16,653 nucleotides of DNA from Flavobacteriales bacterium (GCA_002683775.1 NYTT01000004.1:1988-18640), one strand, 5' to 3'; positions 6,719-14,842 are shown, counted from the stretch's first letter. Translations and numbers: made by a program. Notes: generated by a model from the sequence alone, not told the origin.

Positions 6719-7552
6719 ATGCAAATTTTATCTAATATTGTTCCTAGATTTAAAAGTGAACTATCTAATTTATATGATGATCAAGAAATTGTAAGTATTG
6801 CATACATAAGCATTGAATATATTCTTGGTTTTAATCGCTCTGAATGTATTATAAATTCTTCCAAAACACTTGAAAATGATAATCTAAATAAAATTAAATT
6901 CATAATTAATGAACTCAAGCAGAAAAAGCCAATACAGTATATTTTAGGAGAAACAGAATTCTATGGCCTTAAATTTAAATTAAATAACTCTACATTAATT
7001 CCAAGACCTGAAACTGAAGAATTGGTTGAATGGGTTTTAAAAGATAGTTTTGATTCTGCAATTGATATCTGTTCTGGAAGTGGATGCATAAGTATTGCTT
7101 TAGCAAAAGCTACAAATTCTAAAGTTTCAGCAATAGATATATCAAACGATGCTATAAATATTGCTATAGAAAATGCCACATTAAACAATGTTAGTGTTGA
7201 TTTTTATTGTAAGGATATATTTTCGGTTAATAATCTACAAAAAACAGATGTAATCGTCAGTAATCCACCATATGTATTAGAATCTGAGAAGATTTATATT
7301 AATACTAATGTGCTTAACTTTGAACCTCATATTGCATTATTTGTAGAGGATAATAATCCCTTAGTTTTTTATAACAAAATCGCTAAATTAGCCACACAAT
7401 CACTTAACATTGGTGGTGTGTTATTTTTTGAGATTAATCCTAAATTATCTAAAGAAATAAAAATCTTACTTTCTGGTTTTGGTTTTGTTGATATTGAGTT
7501 GAAAAAAGACATAAACGATAAGATTAGAATGGTTAAAGCTATTTGGAAATAG
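6719..7552 (+). CDS. prmC: PrmC (HemK), peptide chain release factor glutamine methyltransferase
   Basis: PrmC methylates the Gln of the GGQ motif of release factors RF1 and RF2, using S-adenosylmethionine. The 277-residue protein has the expected parts: an N-terminal helical domain for release-factor binding with PIQYILGETEFYG near 71-83, LIPRPETEELVEW (93-105), the AdoMet loop ICSGSGCISIALA (117-129), and the catalytic SNPPYV motif (181-186) that contacts the glutamine. Length is normal. It is divergent from ribD and probably transcribed on its own or together with the genes downstream, although a promoter-like sequence follows its stop. Confidence 0.97.
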   Translation: MQILSNIVPRFKSELSNLYDDQEIVSIAYISIEYILGFNRSECIINSSKTLENDNLNKIKFIINELKQKKPIQYILGETEFYGLKFKLNNSTLIPRPETEELVEWVLKDSFDSAIDICSGSGCISIALAKATNSKVSAIDISNDAINIAIENATLNNVSVDFYCKDIFSVNNLQKTDVIVSNPPYVLESEKIYINTNVLNFEPHIALFVEDNNPLVFYNKIAKLATQSLNIGGVLFFEINPKLSKEIKILLSGFGFVDIELKKDINDKIRMVKAIWK

Positions 7553-7553
7553 T

Positions 7554-7561
7554 TATTTTTG
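7554..7561 (+). promoter_or_regulatory. -7 element (TATTTTTG) ahead of the SnoaL-like/ligA genes
   Basis: TATTTTTG fits TAnnTTTG exactly and lies 2 bp after the prmC stop codon and 22 bp before the start at 7584. No good -33 element is visible about 19 bp upstream, and runs of T are common in this DNA, so the match could be chance. If real, it would give the SnoaL-like-ligA-DUF6913-dapA genes their own promoter. Confidence 0.4.
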
Positions 7562-7583
7562 ATATTAATTATATAAATAAATA

Positions 7584-8054
7584 ATGAAAATATCAGAAGA
7601 AGAGGTTTTACAGGTACAACATAAATGGTCAAATGGTGTAGTTGAGATTGGAAAGAAATTTGACAGTAATCTAGATTACATCTCATATGCAGAAGAATTT
7701 TTAGATAAACTTTACAATTTCAAAAATGGAGATGTATTGTTTAAACCAACTTTTGCGTCACAGTCACAGTTTAGACTTAACAAAATTTCAGCACTATCTT
7801 ATTTTATTGGAGATAATCAAGAGTTTAATGAAGATAAAGGTTTTGCTTTATCTTGTTGGGAATCAATTAGATTTGAAAATATTAGTATTATAATTGAGGG
7901 AAATATTGCTTTAGCAATGGGAAATTATTTTATGATTAAAAATGGATTAGAAAAGAAAGTTGAATACTCATTTGTATATAAAAGGGATGAAAATGGTGAT
8001 CTTAGTATCATTTTACATGATTCACATTTACCTTACGCTCCAAAAGTAGTTTAA
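7584..8054 (+). CDS. SnoaL/NTF2-like fold protein
   Basis: The 156-residue protein has the look of a small alpha+beta cone of the SnoaL/NTF2 type: N-terminal helices, then strands around FRLNKISALSYFIG, WESIRFENISIIIEG, IALAMGNYFMI, VEYSFVYKRDENG and a C-terminal strand with LHDSHLPY. Homologues in Flavobacteriia share the features FKP near residue 53, the EDKGFAL segment near 88 and the HxSxLPY-like end. Some databases label such proteins phosphoribosyl-AMP cyclohydrolase. I see none of the HisI metal-binding motifs that would justify this. No signal peptide is present. The stop overlaps the ligA start as TAATG. The function is unknown; a small-molecule binding or ketosteroid-isomerase-like role is possible. 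Confidence 0.75.
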   Translation: MKISEEEVLQVQHKWSNGVVEIGKKFDSNLDYISYAEEFLDKLYNFKNGDVLFKPTFASQSQFRLNKISALSYFIGDNQEFNEDKGFALSCWESIRFENISIIIEGNIALAMGNYFMIKNGLEKKVEYSFVYKRDENGDLSIILHDSHLPYAPKVV

Positions 8055-10045
8055 TGAATATTAAAGATAGAATAGAATACTTACGTGATGAAATTAATGC
8101 CCATAATCATGCCTATTATATTTTAGACAAGCCTACGATATCTGATTTTGATTTTGACAAATTATTATCTGAACTAATTTCTTTAGAAGAAAAAAATCCT
8201 GATTATTTTAATATAAACTCTCCCTCTCAAAGGGTTGGAGGTTCTGTTTTAAATAAATTTAATTCAGTTAAACATAAGTATCCAATGCTTTCTTTAGGTA
8301 ATACTTATTCAGCTACTGATCTCATGGATTTTAATGATAAGTTAAGAAAGTTAACAGATGTTAGTTTTGAATATGTAAGTGAGCTGAAGTATGATGGTGT
8401 CTCAATAAGCTTAACTTATCAAAATGGCGAACTTACTCAGGCTCTAACGAGAGGAGATGGATCAAAAGGTGATGATGTTACTGCTAATGTAAGAACTATA
8501 AAATCTATTCCTTTAAAATTACATGGCAACTATCCTAAAAATTTTGTAGTTAGAGGTGAAATATTCTTAACAATAAATGGTCTTATTCAAATTAATAAAG
8601 ATAGAATTGATAGAGGGTTAGAGCCTTATGCAAATACTAGAAATACAGCCTCAGGTAGTTTAAAACTTCTTGATACTAGTGAGGTAGCTAAAAGACCATT
8701 GCAGTGTTTTTTATATCATATATTGGGTGATGATTTGCCAAGTAAGAGTCATTTTGAAAATCTTATGTATGCAAAAAGATGGGGTCTTAACATATCCTCT
8801 GATATAAAGTTAAATACTACTATCGAACAGGTTATAAAGTTTACTTATGAATGGGATTTGAAAAGAACTAAGCTTCCATATGAAATAGATGGTATAGTTG
8901 TTAAAGTGAATGATATTGATTTGCAAAATGAATTGGGTTTCACTTCTAAATATCCCAGATGGGCAATCTCATATAAATTCAAATCTGAGCAGGTATCAAC
9001 AAAGTTAAATAATATTTCTTTCCAGGTTGGAAGAACTGGCGCTATTACTCCTGTAGCTAACTTAGAACCAGTAAAATTAGCTGGTACAATTGTCAAGCGA
9101 GCTTCTTTACATAATGCCGATCAGATATCTCGTCTTGACATTAGAGTTGGAGATACTGTATTTGTAGAAAAGGGAGGAGAGATTATTCCAAAAGTTGTTA
9201 GCGTTGATTTGAAATCAAGAGATTTATTCTCACAGAAAACTAATTATATAACTCATTGTCCATCATGCAATAGCAAGCTCTCAAGAAATGAAGGTGATGC
9301 AAAGCATTATTGTTTGAATAATGAGAACTGTACACCGCAGCTTATCGGTAAGTTTGAACATTTTATCAGTAGAAAAGCCATGAATATTGATGGTTTGGGA
9401 GTAGAGACAATTGAACTTTTGTTAAACAAGAACTTAATCAATGACGTTTCAGATCTTTACAGTTTAAATCGTGAAGACTTACTTCCATTAGATAGAATGG
9501 CGACAAAATCAGTAGATAATCTTTTGTTAGCAATAGAAAAATCTAAAAAAGTCCCTTTTGAAAAACTATTGTTTGGTTTAGGAATAAGGTTCGTAGGTGA
9601 GAATGTAGCAAAAATTTTAGTAAAAAAGTTTAAAAATATTAATACTTTAATGAATTCTAATAAAGAAGAGCTTATTTTAGTTGATGAAATTGGTTCTAGA
9701 ATAGCTGATAGTCTCATATCATGGTTTTCTTCACCTAAGAACATTCAATTGGTAAAGAATCTACAATTAATTGGTTTGCAGTTTGTTTCTGATTTTGATG
9801 ATTCTATACTTTCAGATAAATTAAAGAATATGAAAATAGTTATTTCAGGAACATTTATTTATAATACTAGAGCGGATATTAAAAAGATAATTGAAGAACA
9901 TGGAGGTAAAAATGTGAGTTCAATCTCAAAAAATACTACTTTTGTTATTGCAGGCAACGATATGGGTCCAAGTAAAAAACAAAAATCCATAGATTTAGGT
10001 ATAGCTTTGTTAAGTGAAAAAGAATTTTTGGCAAAATTGAATTAA
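8054..10045 (+). CDS. ligA: NAD-dependent DNA ligase LigA
   Basis: LigA seals nicks in duplex DNA during replication and repair, using NAD+. All domains are in place over 663 residues: the NAD-binding domain Ia with YYILDKPTISDFDFDKL (21-37), the adenylation domain with the AMP-accepting Lys112 in KYDG and later RGEIF (167-171), the OB fold (about 315-395) with GRTGAITPVA, the zinc finger with Cys402, Cys405, Cys420 and Cys426, the helix-hairpin-helix region (about 440-580), and a BRCT domain (about 589-663) beginning at MKIVISGTF. It overlaps the preceding gene and the following DUF6913 gene as TAATG at both ends. Confidence 0.98.
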   Translation: MNIKDRIEYLRDEINAHNHAYYILDKPTISDFDFDKLLSELISLEEKNPDYFNINSPSQRVGGSVLNKFNSVKHKYPMLSLGNTYSATDLMDFNDKLRKLTDVSFEYVSELKYDGVSISLTYQNGELTQALTRGDGSKGDDVTANVRTIKSIPLKLHGNYPKNFVVRGEIFLTINGLIQINKDRIDRGLEPYANTRNTASGSLKLLDTSEVAKRPLQCFLYHILGDDLPSKSHFENLMYAKRWGLNISSDIKLNTTIEQVIKFTYEWDLKRTKLPYEIDGIVVKVNDIDLQNELGFTSKYPRWAISYKFKSEQVSTKLNNISFQVGRTGAITPVANLEPVKLAGTIVKRASLHNADQISRLDIRVGDTVFVEKGGEIIPKVVSVDLKSRDLFSQKTNYITHCPSCNSKLSRNEGDAKHYCLNNENCTPQLIGKFEHFISRKAMNIDGLGVETIELLLNKNLINDVSDLYSLNREDLLPLDRMATKSVDNLLLAIEKSKKVPFEKLLFGLGIRFVGENVAKILVKKFKNINTLMNSNKEELILVDEIGSRIADSLISWFSSPKNIQLVKNLQLIGLQFVSDFDDSILSDKLKNMKIVISGTFIYNTRADIKKIIEEHGGKNVSSISKNTTFVIAGNDMGPSKKQKSIDLGIALLSEKEFLAKLN

Positions 10046-10596
10046 TGCAATTTATAGAAGACATCAAAAAGAAAGTTGGTAAATGGGTTTTTAAAAGAGA
10101 GCTTAAAATTAACAAGAGAAGAAAAGAAGTTTGTAATCTTGAATCTGCTAAATCAATCGGAATCTTATACGATGCTTCTTCAGAAGAGCAAATTAATCTT
10201 GTTCGACCATTTGTTTCATTTTTTTTTGATCTTAAAAAAGATGTTAAAGCTTTGGGTTTTGTTAACGCTAAGGAGTTGTCTTATTGTCATGTTCCTAAAC
10301 TTCAATATGATTTTTTTTACAAAAAGGATCTAAACTGGTATTATAAGCCACAAAATTATATTATTGATAATTTTATAAAAAAAGAGCATGACATATTAAT
10401 TAATTTGACAGATAGTAGCGTTATACCTATTAAATATTTAGTAGCTAGTTCATTAGCTCATTTTAAAATTGGAATATATGAAGAGAATTATGAAATATAC
10501 GATCTCATGATATCCTTAACTGATGATAGATCTCAGCAGAAATTAATGAATGAGATCAAACATTACATTAACTTAATTAATAAGAAAAATGGATAA
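10045..10596 (+). CDS. DUF6913 family protein, unknown function
   Basis: The 183-residue soluble protein matches, as I recall it, the DUF6913 family found in Bacteroidetes between ligA and dapA. The N-terminal 30 residues are strongly basic and helical. The core contains IGILYDASSEEQ (48-59), a segment KALGFVNAKELS (79-90), and DILINLTDSSVIPIKYLVASS near 126-146. This pattern of strands and helices suggests a Rossmann-like alpha/beta fold. No catalytic motif, signal peptide or membrane segment is visible. Its ATG overlaps the ligA stop (TAATG), and its last 8 bp overlap the dapA start (ATGGATAA). The fixed neighbourhood hints at a link to cell-wall precursor or DNA ligation functions, but that is inference. 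Confidence 0.8.
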   Translation: MQFIEDIKKKVGKWVFKRELKINKRRKEVCNLESAKSIGILYDASSEEQINLVRPFVSFFFDLKKDVKALGFVNAKELSYCHVPKLQYDFFYKKDLNWYYKPQNYIIDNFIKKEHDILINLTDSSVIPIKYLVASSLAHFKIGIYEENYEIYDLMISLTDDRSQQKLMNEIKHYINLINKKNG

Positions 10597-11461
10597 AATT
10601 AAAGGTACTGGAGTTGCGCTTGTAACACCATTCAATTCAAATAATTCTATTGATTATATTGGTTTAGAAAAGTTAATTAATCATGTCATTGATGGTGGTG
10701 TTGATTATCTAGTTGTTCTTGGAACAACAGGCGAAAGCGCAACATTGTCCAGCTCTGAAAAAGCGGATGTTATTGAATTTTGTAAAAAGATTAATAATAA
10801 TAGATTGCCAATAGTACTTGGCATTGGGGGAAATAATACTTTAAAAGTTATTGCTCAATTAAATGAATATAACTTAAATGGAATAGATGCTATCTTATCA
10901 GTTTCTCCTTCATATAATAAGCCTTCACAAGAAGGTATAATTAATCATTATTCATTAATATCAAAATCTTGTAGATTACCAATTATTTTATATAATGTCC
11001 CTTCTAGAACATCTAGTAATATATCTGCTCATACTGTTCTGCATTTAGCTAGTAATTTTGAAAATATTATTGGAATCAAAGAAGCGTCAGGTAATCTTGA
11101 TCAAATAATGCAAATAATAAAAAAGAAACCCAAAGATTTCATTGTTATTTCTGGAGACGATTCTTTGACACTACCAATGATATACTTAGGTGCCCAGGGT
11201 GTGATTTCAGTTATTGGACAAGTGCTGCCAAGAGTTGTGTCCAAGATGGTGAAATTTGGAATATCTTCAAATGTTTCAGCTGCAAACAAATTGCATTACA
11301 GTATTTATGATATATACGGACCATTATATGACGAAGGCAATCCAGTTGGTGTAAAGGCATGTTTAGAAATCTTAGATATTTGTCATAGCTTCGTAAGACC
11401 ACCTTTAATTCAGGCAAGTAGCTCGATCAAGATGAATTTAATAAAATTAATTTCGAAATAA
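10589..11461 (+). CDS. dapA: DapA, 4-hydroxy-tetrahydrodipicolinate synthase
   Basis: DapA condenses pyruvate with aspartate semialdehyde, the first committed step towards diaminopimelate and lysine. The 290-residue TIM barrel carries Thr46-Thr47 in LGTTGES, Tyr109 in SYNKP, Tyr135 and Arg140 in YNVPSRT, and the Schiff-base Lys164 in GIKEASG, matching E. coli Thr44/45, Tyr107, Tyr133, Arg138 and Lys161. SGDDS (154 onward in the family's usual position after the Lys) is also present. Length is normal. It is the last gene of the ligA group and overlaps DUF6913 by 8 bp. No strong terminator is visible after it. Confidence 0.97.
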   Translation: MDKIKGTGVALVTPFNSNNSIDYIGLEKLINHVIDGGVDYLVVLGTTGESATLSSSEKADVIEFCKKINNNRLPIVLGIGGNNTLKVIAQLNEYNLNGIDAILSVSPSYNKPSQEGIINHYSLISKSCRLPIILYNVPSRTSSNISAHTVLHLASNFENIIGIKEASGNLDQIMQIIKKKPKDFIVISGDDSLTLPMIYLGAQGVISVIGQVLPRVVSKMVKFGISSNVSAANKLHYSIYDIYGPLYDEGNPVGVKACLEILDICHSFVRPPLIQASSSIKMNLIKLISK

Positions 11462-11573
11462 TTTATATTATTTTAAATCTGGTTAAAATTCTTTTATATT
11501 TTCATACAATATTTGATTATTTTATTTGTTTACTAGATATAAATTTTTTTTAGGAATATCCATTAATTGACTC

Positions 11574-11581
11574 TATATTTG
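11574..11581 (+). promoter_or_regulatory. -7 element (TATATTTG) of the bamD-recN operon
   Basis: TATATTTG matches the Bacteroidetes -7 consensus and continues as CACCCC, ending 17 nt before the bamD ATG at 11599. The 137-bp gap 11462-11598 is otherwise AT-rich and holds no ORF or clear hairpin. A TTTTTAGG near 11546-11553 lies where a -33 element is expected, though it is not a perfect TTTG. This is the likely promoter for five genes. Confidence 0.65.
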
Positions 11582-11598
11582 CACCCCTAATTTATTAT

Positions 11599-12408
11599 AT
11601 GAGAAATATTTTACATATTAGTTTAATACTTATTTTACTTTCTTCTTGTAGTAAGTATCAAAAAGTACTTAAAAGTGATAACTATAATTATAAATATGAA
11701 AAAGCTGTAATGTATTATGATAATGGGGATTACAATAGAGCTATGCCACTGTTTAATGAACTCTCAACAGTTTTTAAGGGTACTTCTAAAATTCAAGAAG
11801 TAAGTTATTATTATGCTTATTGTAATTATTCAACTGGTGACAATCTTTCAGCCGCATATCTTTTTAGAAACTATACAATTAATTTCCCTAATAGTAAGCA
11901 TACTGAGGAATGTGCCTATATGGTTGCTTTTTGTTTTTATAATGAGGCTCCTGTTTTCTCATTAGATGCTACCAATACAAAGCGTGCTATAAAAGAATTG
12001 CAGTCATTTACTGATAGTTATCCTAACAGTGAAAGGTTAGTTAAATGTAATGAGTTAATTGACGAATTACAATTTAAACTTTCAGAAAAAGATTTTGAAA
12101 ATGCTAAGCAATACTATAATACTTCAAATTATAAATCTGCAATTATTGCCTTAGACAATGTACTTATTGATTTCCCATCATTTAATAATAGAGAGGAAGT
12201 TCATTTTTTAATTGTTAAATCTACTTATATGTTAGCAGTGAACAGTATTAGTATAAAGGTAAAAGAAAGATTAGAGGCAACAATAGAAGCATATGCTCAT
12301 TTTAAAGATAATTATCCTCAAAGTAATTATTTGAAAGAAATAGAAAATACATACGACAAAACAAAATTAATTTTAAGTCAATTAAAACAAAAATCCGATG
12401 AAATATAA
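11599..12408 (+). CDS. bamD: BamD, outer membrane protein assembly lipoprotein
   Basis: BamD is the essential lipoprotein partner of BamA in inserting beta-barrel proteins into the outer membrane. The 269-residue protein starts with a lipoprotein signal peptide, LILLSSC, with the lipidated Cys at 17. It is followed by TPR-like helical repeats, for example YEKAVMYYDNGDYNRAMPLF (33-52), VSYYYAYCNYSTGDNLSAAY (about 68-87), a third around KRAIKELQSFTDSYPNSE, and KQYYNTSNYKSAI. The spacing NFPNSKHTEECAYM is typical of BamD. It begins a five-gene operon, and its last 11 bp overlap rpoZ. Confidence 0.95.
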   Translation: MRNILHISLILILLSSCSKYQKVLKSDNYNYKYEKAVMYYDNGDYNRAMPLFNELSTVFKGTSKIQEVSYYYAYCNYSTGDNLSAAYLFRNYTINFPNSKHTEECAYMVAFCFYNEAPVFSLDATNTKRAIKELQSFTDSYPNSERLVKCNELIDELQFKLSEKDFENAKQYYNTSNYKSAIIALDNVLIDFPSFNNREEVHFLIVKSTYMLAVNSISIKVKERLEATIEAYAHFKDNYPQSNYLKEIENTYDKTKLILSQLKQKSDEI

Positions 12409-12724
12409 AAATACTGGAGCTGCAAAATCAACAATTACTAGAGATGTTAACGAGTTTATTGATAAAACTGATAATATTTTTAAAGCTGTTAATGTGATGG
12501 CTAAAAGATCTGTGCAAGTTAATGAGAAAATGAAAGACGAATTAATGGAAAAACTTCAAGAGTTTGCAATATCTCAACAAGAGCTTGATGAGGTTTTTGA
12601 AAATAAAGAGCAAATAGCAGTTTCTAAATTTTATGAGAGTCTTCCTAAGCCATGGGCAATTGCGATGAAAGAATTGCTTAATGATGAGTTGTATATGAGA
12701 GATGAAAACTCTTCAGAAGAATGA
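12398..12724 (+). CDS. rpoZ: RNA polymerase omega/Rpb6-like subunit
   Basis: The 108-residue protein fits the Bacteroidetes form of RNA polymerase omega, which resembles archaeal/eukaryotic Rpb6. The omega core is AVNVMAKRSVQVNEKMKDEL near residues 30-49, followed by EKLQEFA and the lineage-typical ENKEQIAVSKFYESLPKP (68-85). The C-terminal end is acidic. It promotes assembly and stability of the polymerase core. The ATG lies inside the end of bamD (11-bp overlap), so translation is probably coupled. Confidence 0.9.
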   Translation: MKYKNTGAAKSTITRDVNEFIDKTDNIFKAVNVMAKRSVQVNEKMKDELMEKLQEFAISQQELDEVFENKEQIAVSKFYESLPKPWAIAMKELLNDELYMRDENSSEE

Positions 12725-12731
12725 TATTAAA

Positions 12732-13931
12732 ATGCTTAGAGATAAAAACGTTCTATTAGGAATTACATCTAGTATTGCAGCATATAAATCTGCAGAACTT
12801 GTAAGATTGTTCAAGAAATTAGGAGCTTCAGTTAGAATTATTCAAACTGAGGCTTCTTTGCGTTTTGTTTCAAATTTAACTTTGTCTACTTTATCCAAAA
12901 ATCCAGTTCTTCATGAAATGATAGATTCTGATAGTAGTGAATGGAATAATCATGTTGAGCTAGGACAATGGGCTGATTTTTTTGTGATTGCACCTCTAAC
13001 TGCTAATTCTATGGCAAAGATGTCAAATGGTGTATGTGATAATTTACTTTTGGCTACGTATCTTTCTGCAAAATGTCCTGTATATTTTGCCCCAGCTATG
13101 GATTTAGATATGTACAAACATACATCTACAAAAAATAATATAAAAAAATTGCAATCTTTCGGTAATATTTTAATTCCCTCTGGATTTGGTGAATTAGCAA
13201 GTGGCTTGATAGGAGAGGGAAGAATGGCTGAGCCTAATGAGATTGTTGAGTTAATAATCAAGGATTTATCAAAAGAATTGCCATTCACAAATAAAAAAAT
13301 ATTAATTACTGCTGGTCCAACTTTTGAATCGATTGATCCTGTAAGATTTATTGGAAATAGATCTTCAGGAAAGATGGGCGTTGCATTAGCCATTGAGTGT
13401 GCAAATAATGGCGCTAAAGTTAATTTGGTGCTAGGTCCTTCAAGTATTGAATTAAAACATACAAATGTCATTATACATAGGGTTGAATCTGCTAGTGAAA
13501 TGTACGAAGTTGTAAATGATAATTTTAAATCATCTGATATTTCTATATTTTCAGCTGCAGTTTCTGATTATACTTGTAATAATATTGCAGAAAATAAAAT
13601 CAAGAAAAGTGGTGCTACCTTAGAAATTAAATTGCATAGAACTAAAGATATATTATTAGAAATGGCTTTAAAAAAATCTGAGAATCAATTTATTGTTGGT
13701 TTTGCATTAGAAACTGATAATGAAACTGATAATGCTCTTAATAAATTAAAGAGCAAGAATCTTGATATGATAGTTCTTAACTCATTAAGCAACTCTCATT
13801 CAGGTTTTAATTACAATACAAATCAAATAACTATTATTGATAAAGAAGAAAATTTTACTAATTTTGAGTTAAAGCCAAAAAATGAAGTTGCAAGTGATAT
13901 TGTTTCAAAGATTATTGAGTTAAATATATGA
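12732..13931 (+). CDS. coaBC: CoaBC, bifunctional phosphopantothenoylcysteine synthetase/decarboxylase
   Basis: CoaB joins 4'-phosphopantothenate to cysteine with CTP, and CoaC then decarboxylates the product using FMN, on the way to coenzyme A. I start at 12732 (399 residues), giving MLRDKNVLLGITSSIAAYK as in relatives; an in-frame ATG at 12702 inside rpoZ would add 10 residues. CoaC (1-180) has His74 in NHVELGQW, APLTANSMAKMSNG and GEGRM. However, PAMDLDM has Asp124 where E. coli has the essential Asn125, and LASG has Ser157 where E. coli has Cys158. I recall the same substitutions in other Bacteroidetes. CoaB (about 186-399) has ITAGPTFESIDPVRFIGNRSSGKMG, the FSAAVSDY segment and the ENKIKK lysine. 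Its stop overlaps the next ATG (ATGA). Confidence 0.95.
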   Translation: MLRDKNVLLGITSSIAAYKSAELVRLFKKLGASVRIIQTEASLRFVSNLTLSTLSKNPVLHEMIDSDSSEWNNHVELGQWADFFVIAPLTANSMAKMSNGVCDNLLLATYLSAKCPVYFAPAMDLDMYKHTSTKNNIKKLQSFGNILIPSGFGELASGLIGEGRMAEPNEIVELIIKDLSKELPFTNKKILITAGPTFESIDPVRFIGNRSSGKMGVALAIECANNGAKVNLVLGPSSIELKHTNVIIHRVESASEMYEVVNDNFKSSDISIFSAAVSDYTCNNIAENKIKKSGATLEIKLHRTKDILLEMALKKSENQFIVGFALETDNETDNALNKLKSKNLDMIVLNSLSNSHSGFNYNTNQITIIDKEENFTNFELKPKNEVASDIVSKIIELNI

Positions 13932-14842
13932 AAAGGTTAATATTTATATTTATCTTCTTTGTTAATGTGTTTTCTCTAAATGCACAAGAGTTAATATGTA
14001 ATGTTAGAGTTAATTCCAATCAAATACAAACCAGTGATCGAAAAGTGTTTCAGACAATGCAAACTGAAATTTATGAATTTATAAATAATAAAAACTGGAC
14101 ATCCACTAAGATCGATAATGAGGAAAAGATTGAATGTACCATTATGATTAATATTAGTAATAAAATATCAAATGATGAATATGAAGGAACTCTTCAGATT
14201 CAAAGTACACGACCAGTTTACGGCACATCATATAAATCAACTTTATTTAACTATATTGATAATGATTTTAAATTTAAATATCTTGAATATCAATCTTTAG
14301 AATTTTCAAATGCCATACATTTATCAAATTTAACTTCTGTTATTGCCTTTTATGTTAATATTATTTTGGGAATGGATTTTGCCACTTTTTCAGAAGAAGG
14401 AGGTAATGAGTATTTTAATATTGCTCAAAAAATTGTTAATAATGCACAAAACACACCTGAGAAAGGATGGAAAGCATTTGAAAGTGATAAGAATAGATAT
14501 TGGCTTGCAAATGATTTAATGGAGTCTCGATATTCCACTTTTCATGCTGTTATGTATAAATATCATAGATTAGGACTAGATAACTTAGCTGAAAACCCTG
14601 AAGATGCTAGATTTGAAATTACAGAAGCTATTGAGAGTTTAAAATCTATTTACAGGGAAAATTCTTCTGCGTTTATTTTAAAATTATTTTTTGATGCAAA
14701 AGTTGATGAAATTATTAATATTTATTCTGGAGCTTTTCCTAATGAAAAAGCAAGAATTTACAAAACTTTAAATGAAATCGACCCATCTCACTCAACAAAA
14801 TACGAAAAAATAATTAAGCAAGAAAATCAGATTGGGAGATGA
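13928..14842 (+). CDS. porD: DUF4835 family protein, PorD-type T9SS-associated periplasmic protein
   Basis: The 304-residue protein has a signal peptide (MKRLIFIFIF..., cleavage probably after LNA at 19) without a lipobox, so it should be periplasmic or outer-membrane associated. Features recalled from the DUF4835 family include ELICNVRVNSNQIQTSDRKVF near 21-41, TLQIQSTRPVYGTSYKS near 87-103, IILGMDFATFSEEGGNEYF near 146-164, and GWKAFESDKNRYWL near 178-191. Members have been named PorD and linked to the type IX secretion system, which moves proteins across the outer membrane in Bacteroidetes; its exact task is not known to me. It lies between coaBC and recN with 4-bp ATGA overlaps on both sides, the usual place in this phylum. 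Confidence 0.85.
   Translation: MKRLIFIFIFFVNVFSLNAQELICNVRVNSNQIQTSDRKVFQTMQTEIYEFINNKNWTSTKIDNEEKIECTIMINISNKISNDEYEGTLQIQSTRPVYGTSYKSTLFNYIDNDFKFKYLEYQSLEFSNAIHLSNLTSVIAFYVNIILGMDFATFSEEGGNEYFNIAQKIVNNAQNTPEKGWKAFESDKNRYWLANDLMESRYSTFHAVMYKYHRLGLDNLAENPEDARFEITEAIESLKSIYRENSSAFILKLFFDAKVDEIINIYSGAFPNEKARIYKTLNEIDPSHSTKYEKIIKQENQIGR

Noticed and set aside
11462..11573. Possible terminator or small RNA in the gap after dapA
   Set aside because: The stretch is T- and A-rich, but I found no stable stem and no conserved structure; only the bamD promoter at its end is supportable.
12702..12731. Longer start for coaBC at 12702
   Set aside because: It would overlap rpoZ by 23 bp and add ten residues before the normal family N-terminus; the Met at 12732 fits better.
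12950..13471. A 173-codon open frame on the - strand inside coaBC
   Set aside because: It lies fully opposite an intact, motif-rich coaBC gene, has no recognisable domain, and long antisense frames arise easily from the codon bias of AT-rich genes.
13710..13733. Perfect tandem repeat of GAAACTGATAAT (two copies) in coaBC
   Set aside because: It encodes ETDNETDN at a place where, as I recall, relatives have a segment of the same length, so it is not an expansion; two copies are too few to call a repeat array.
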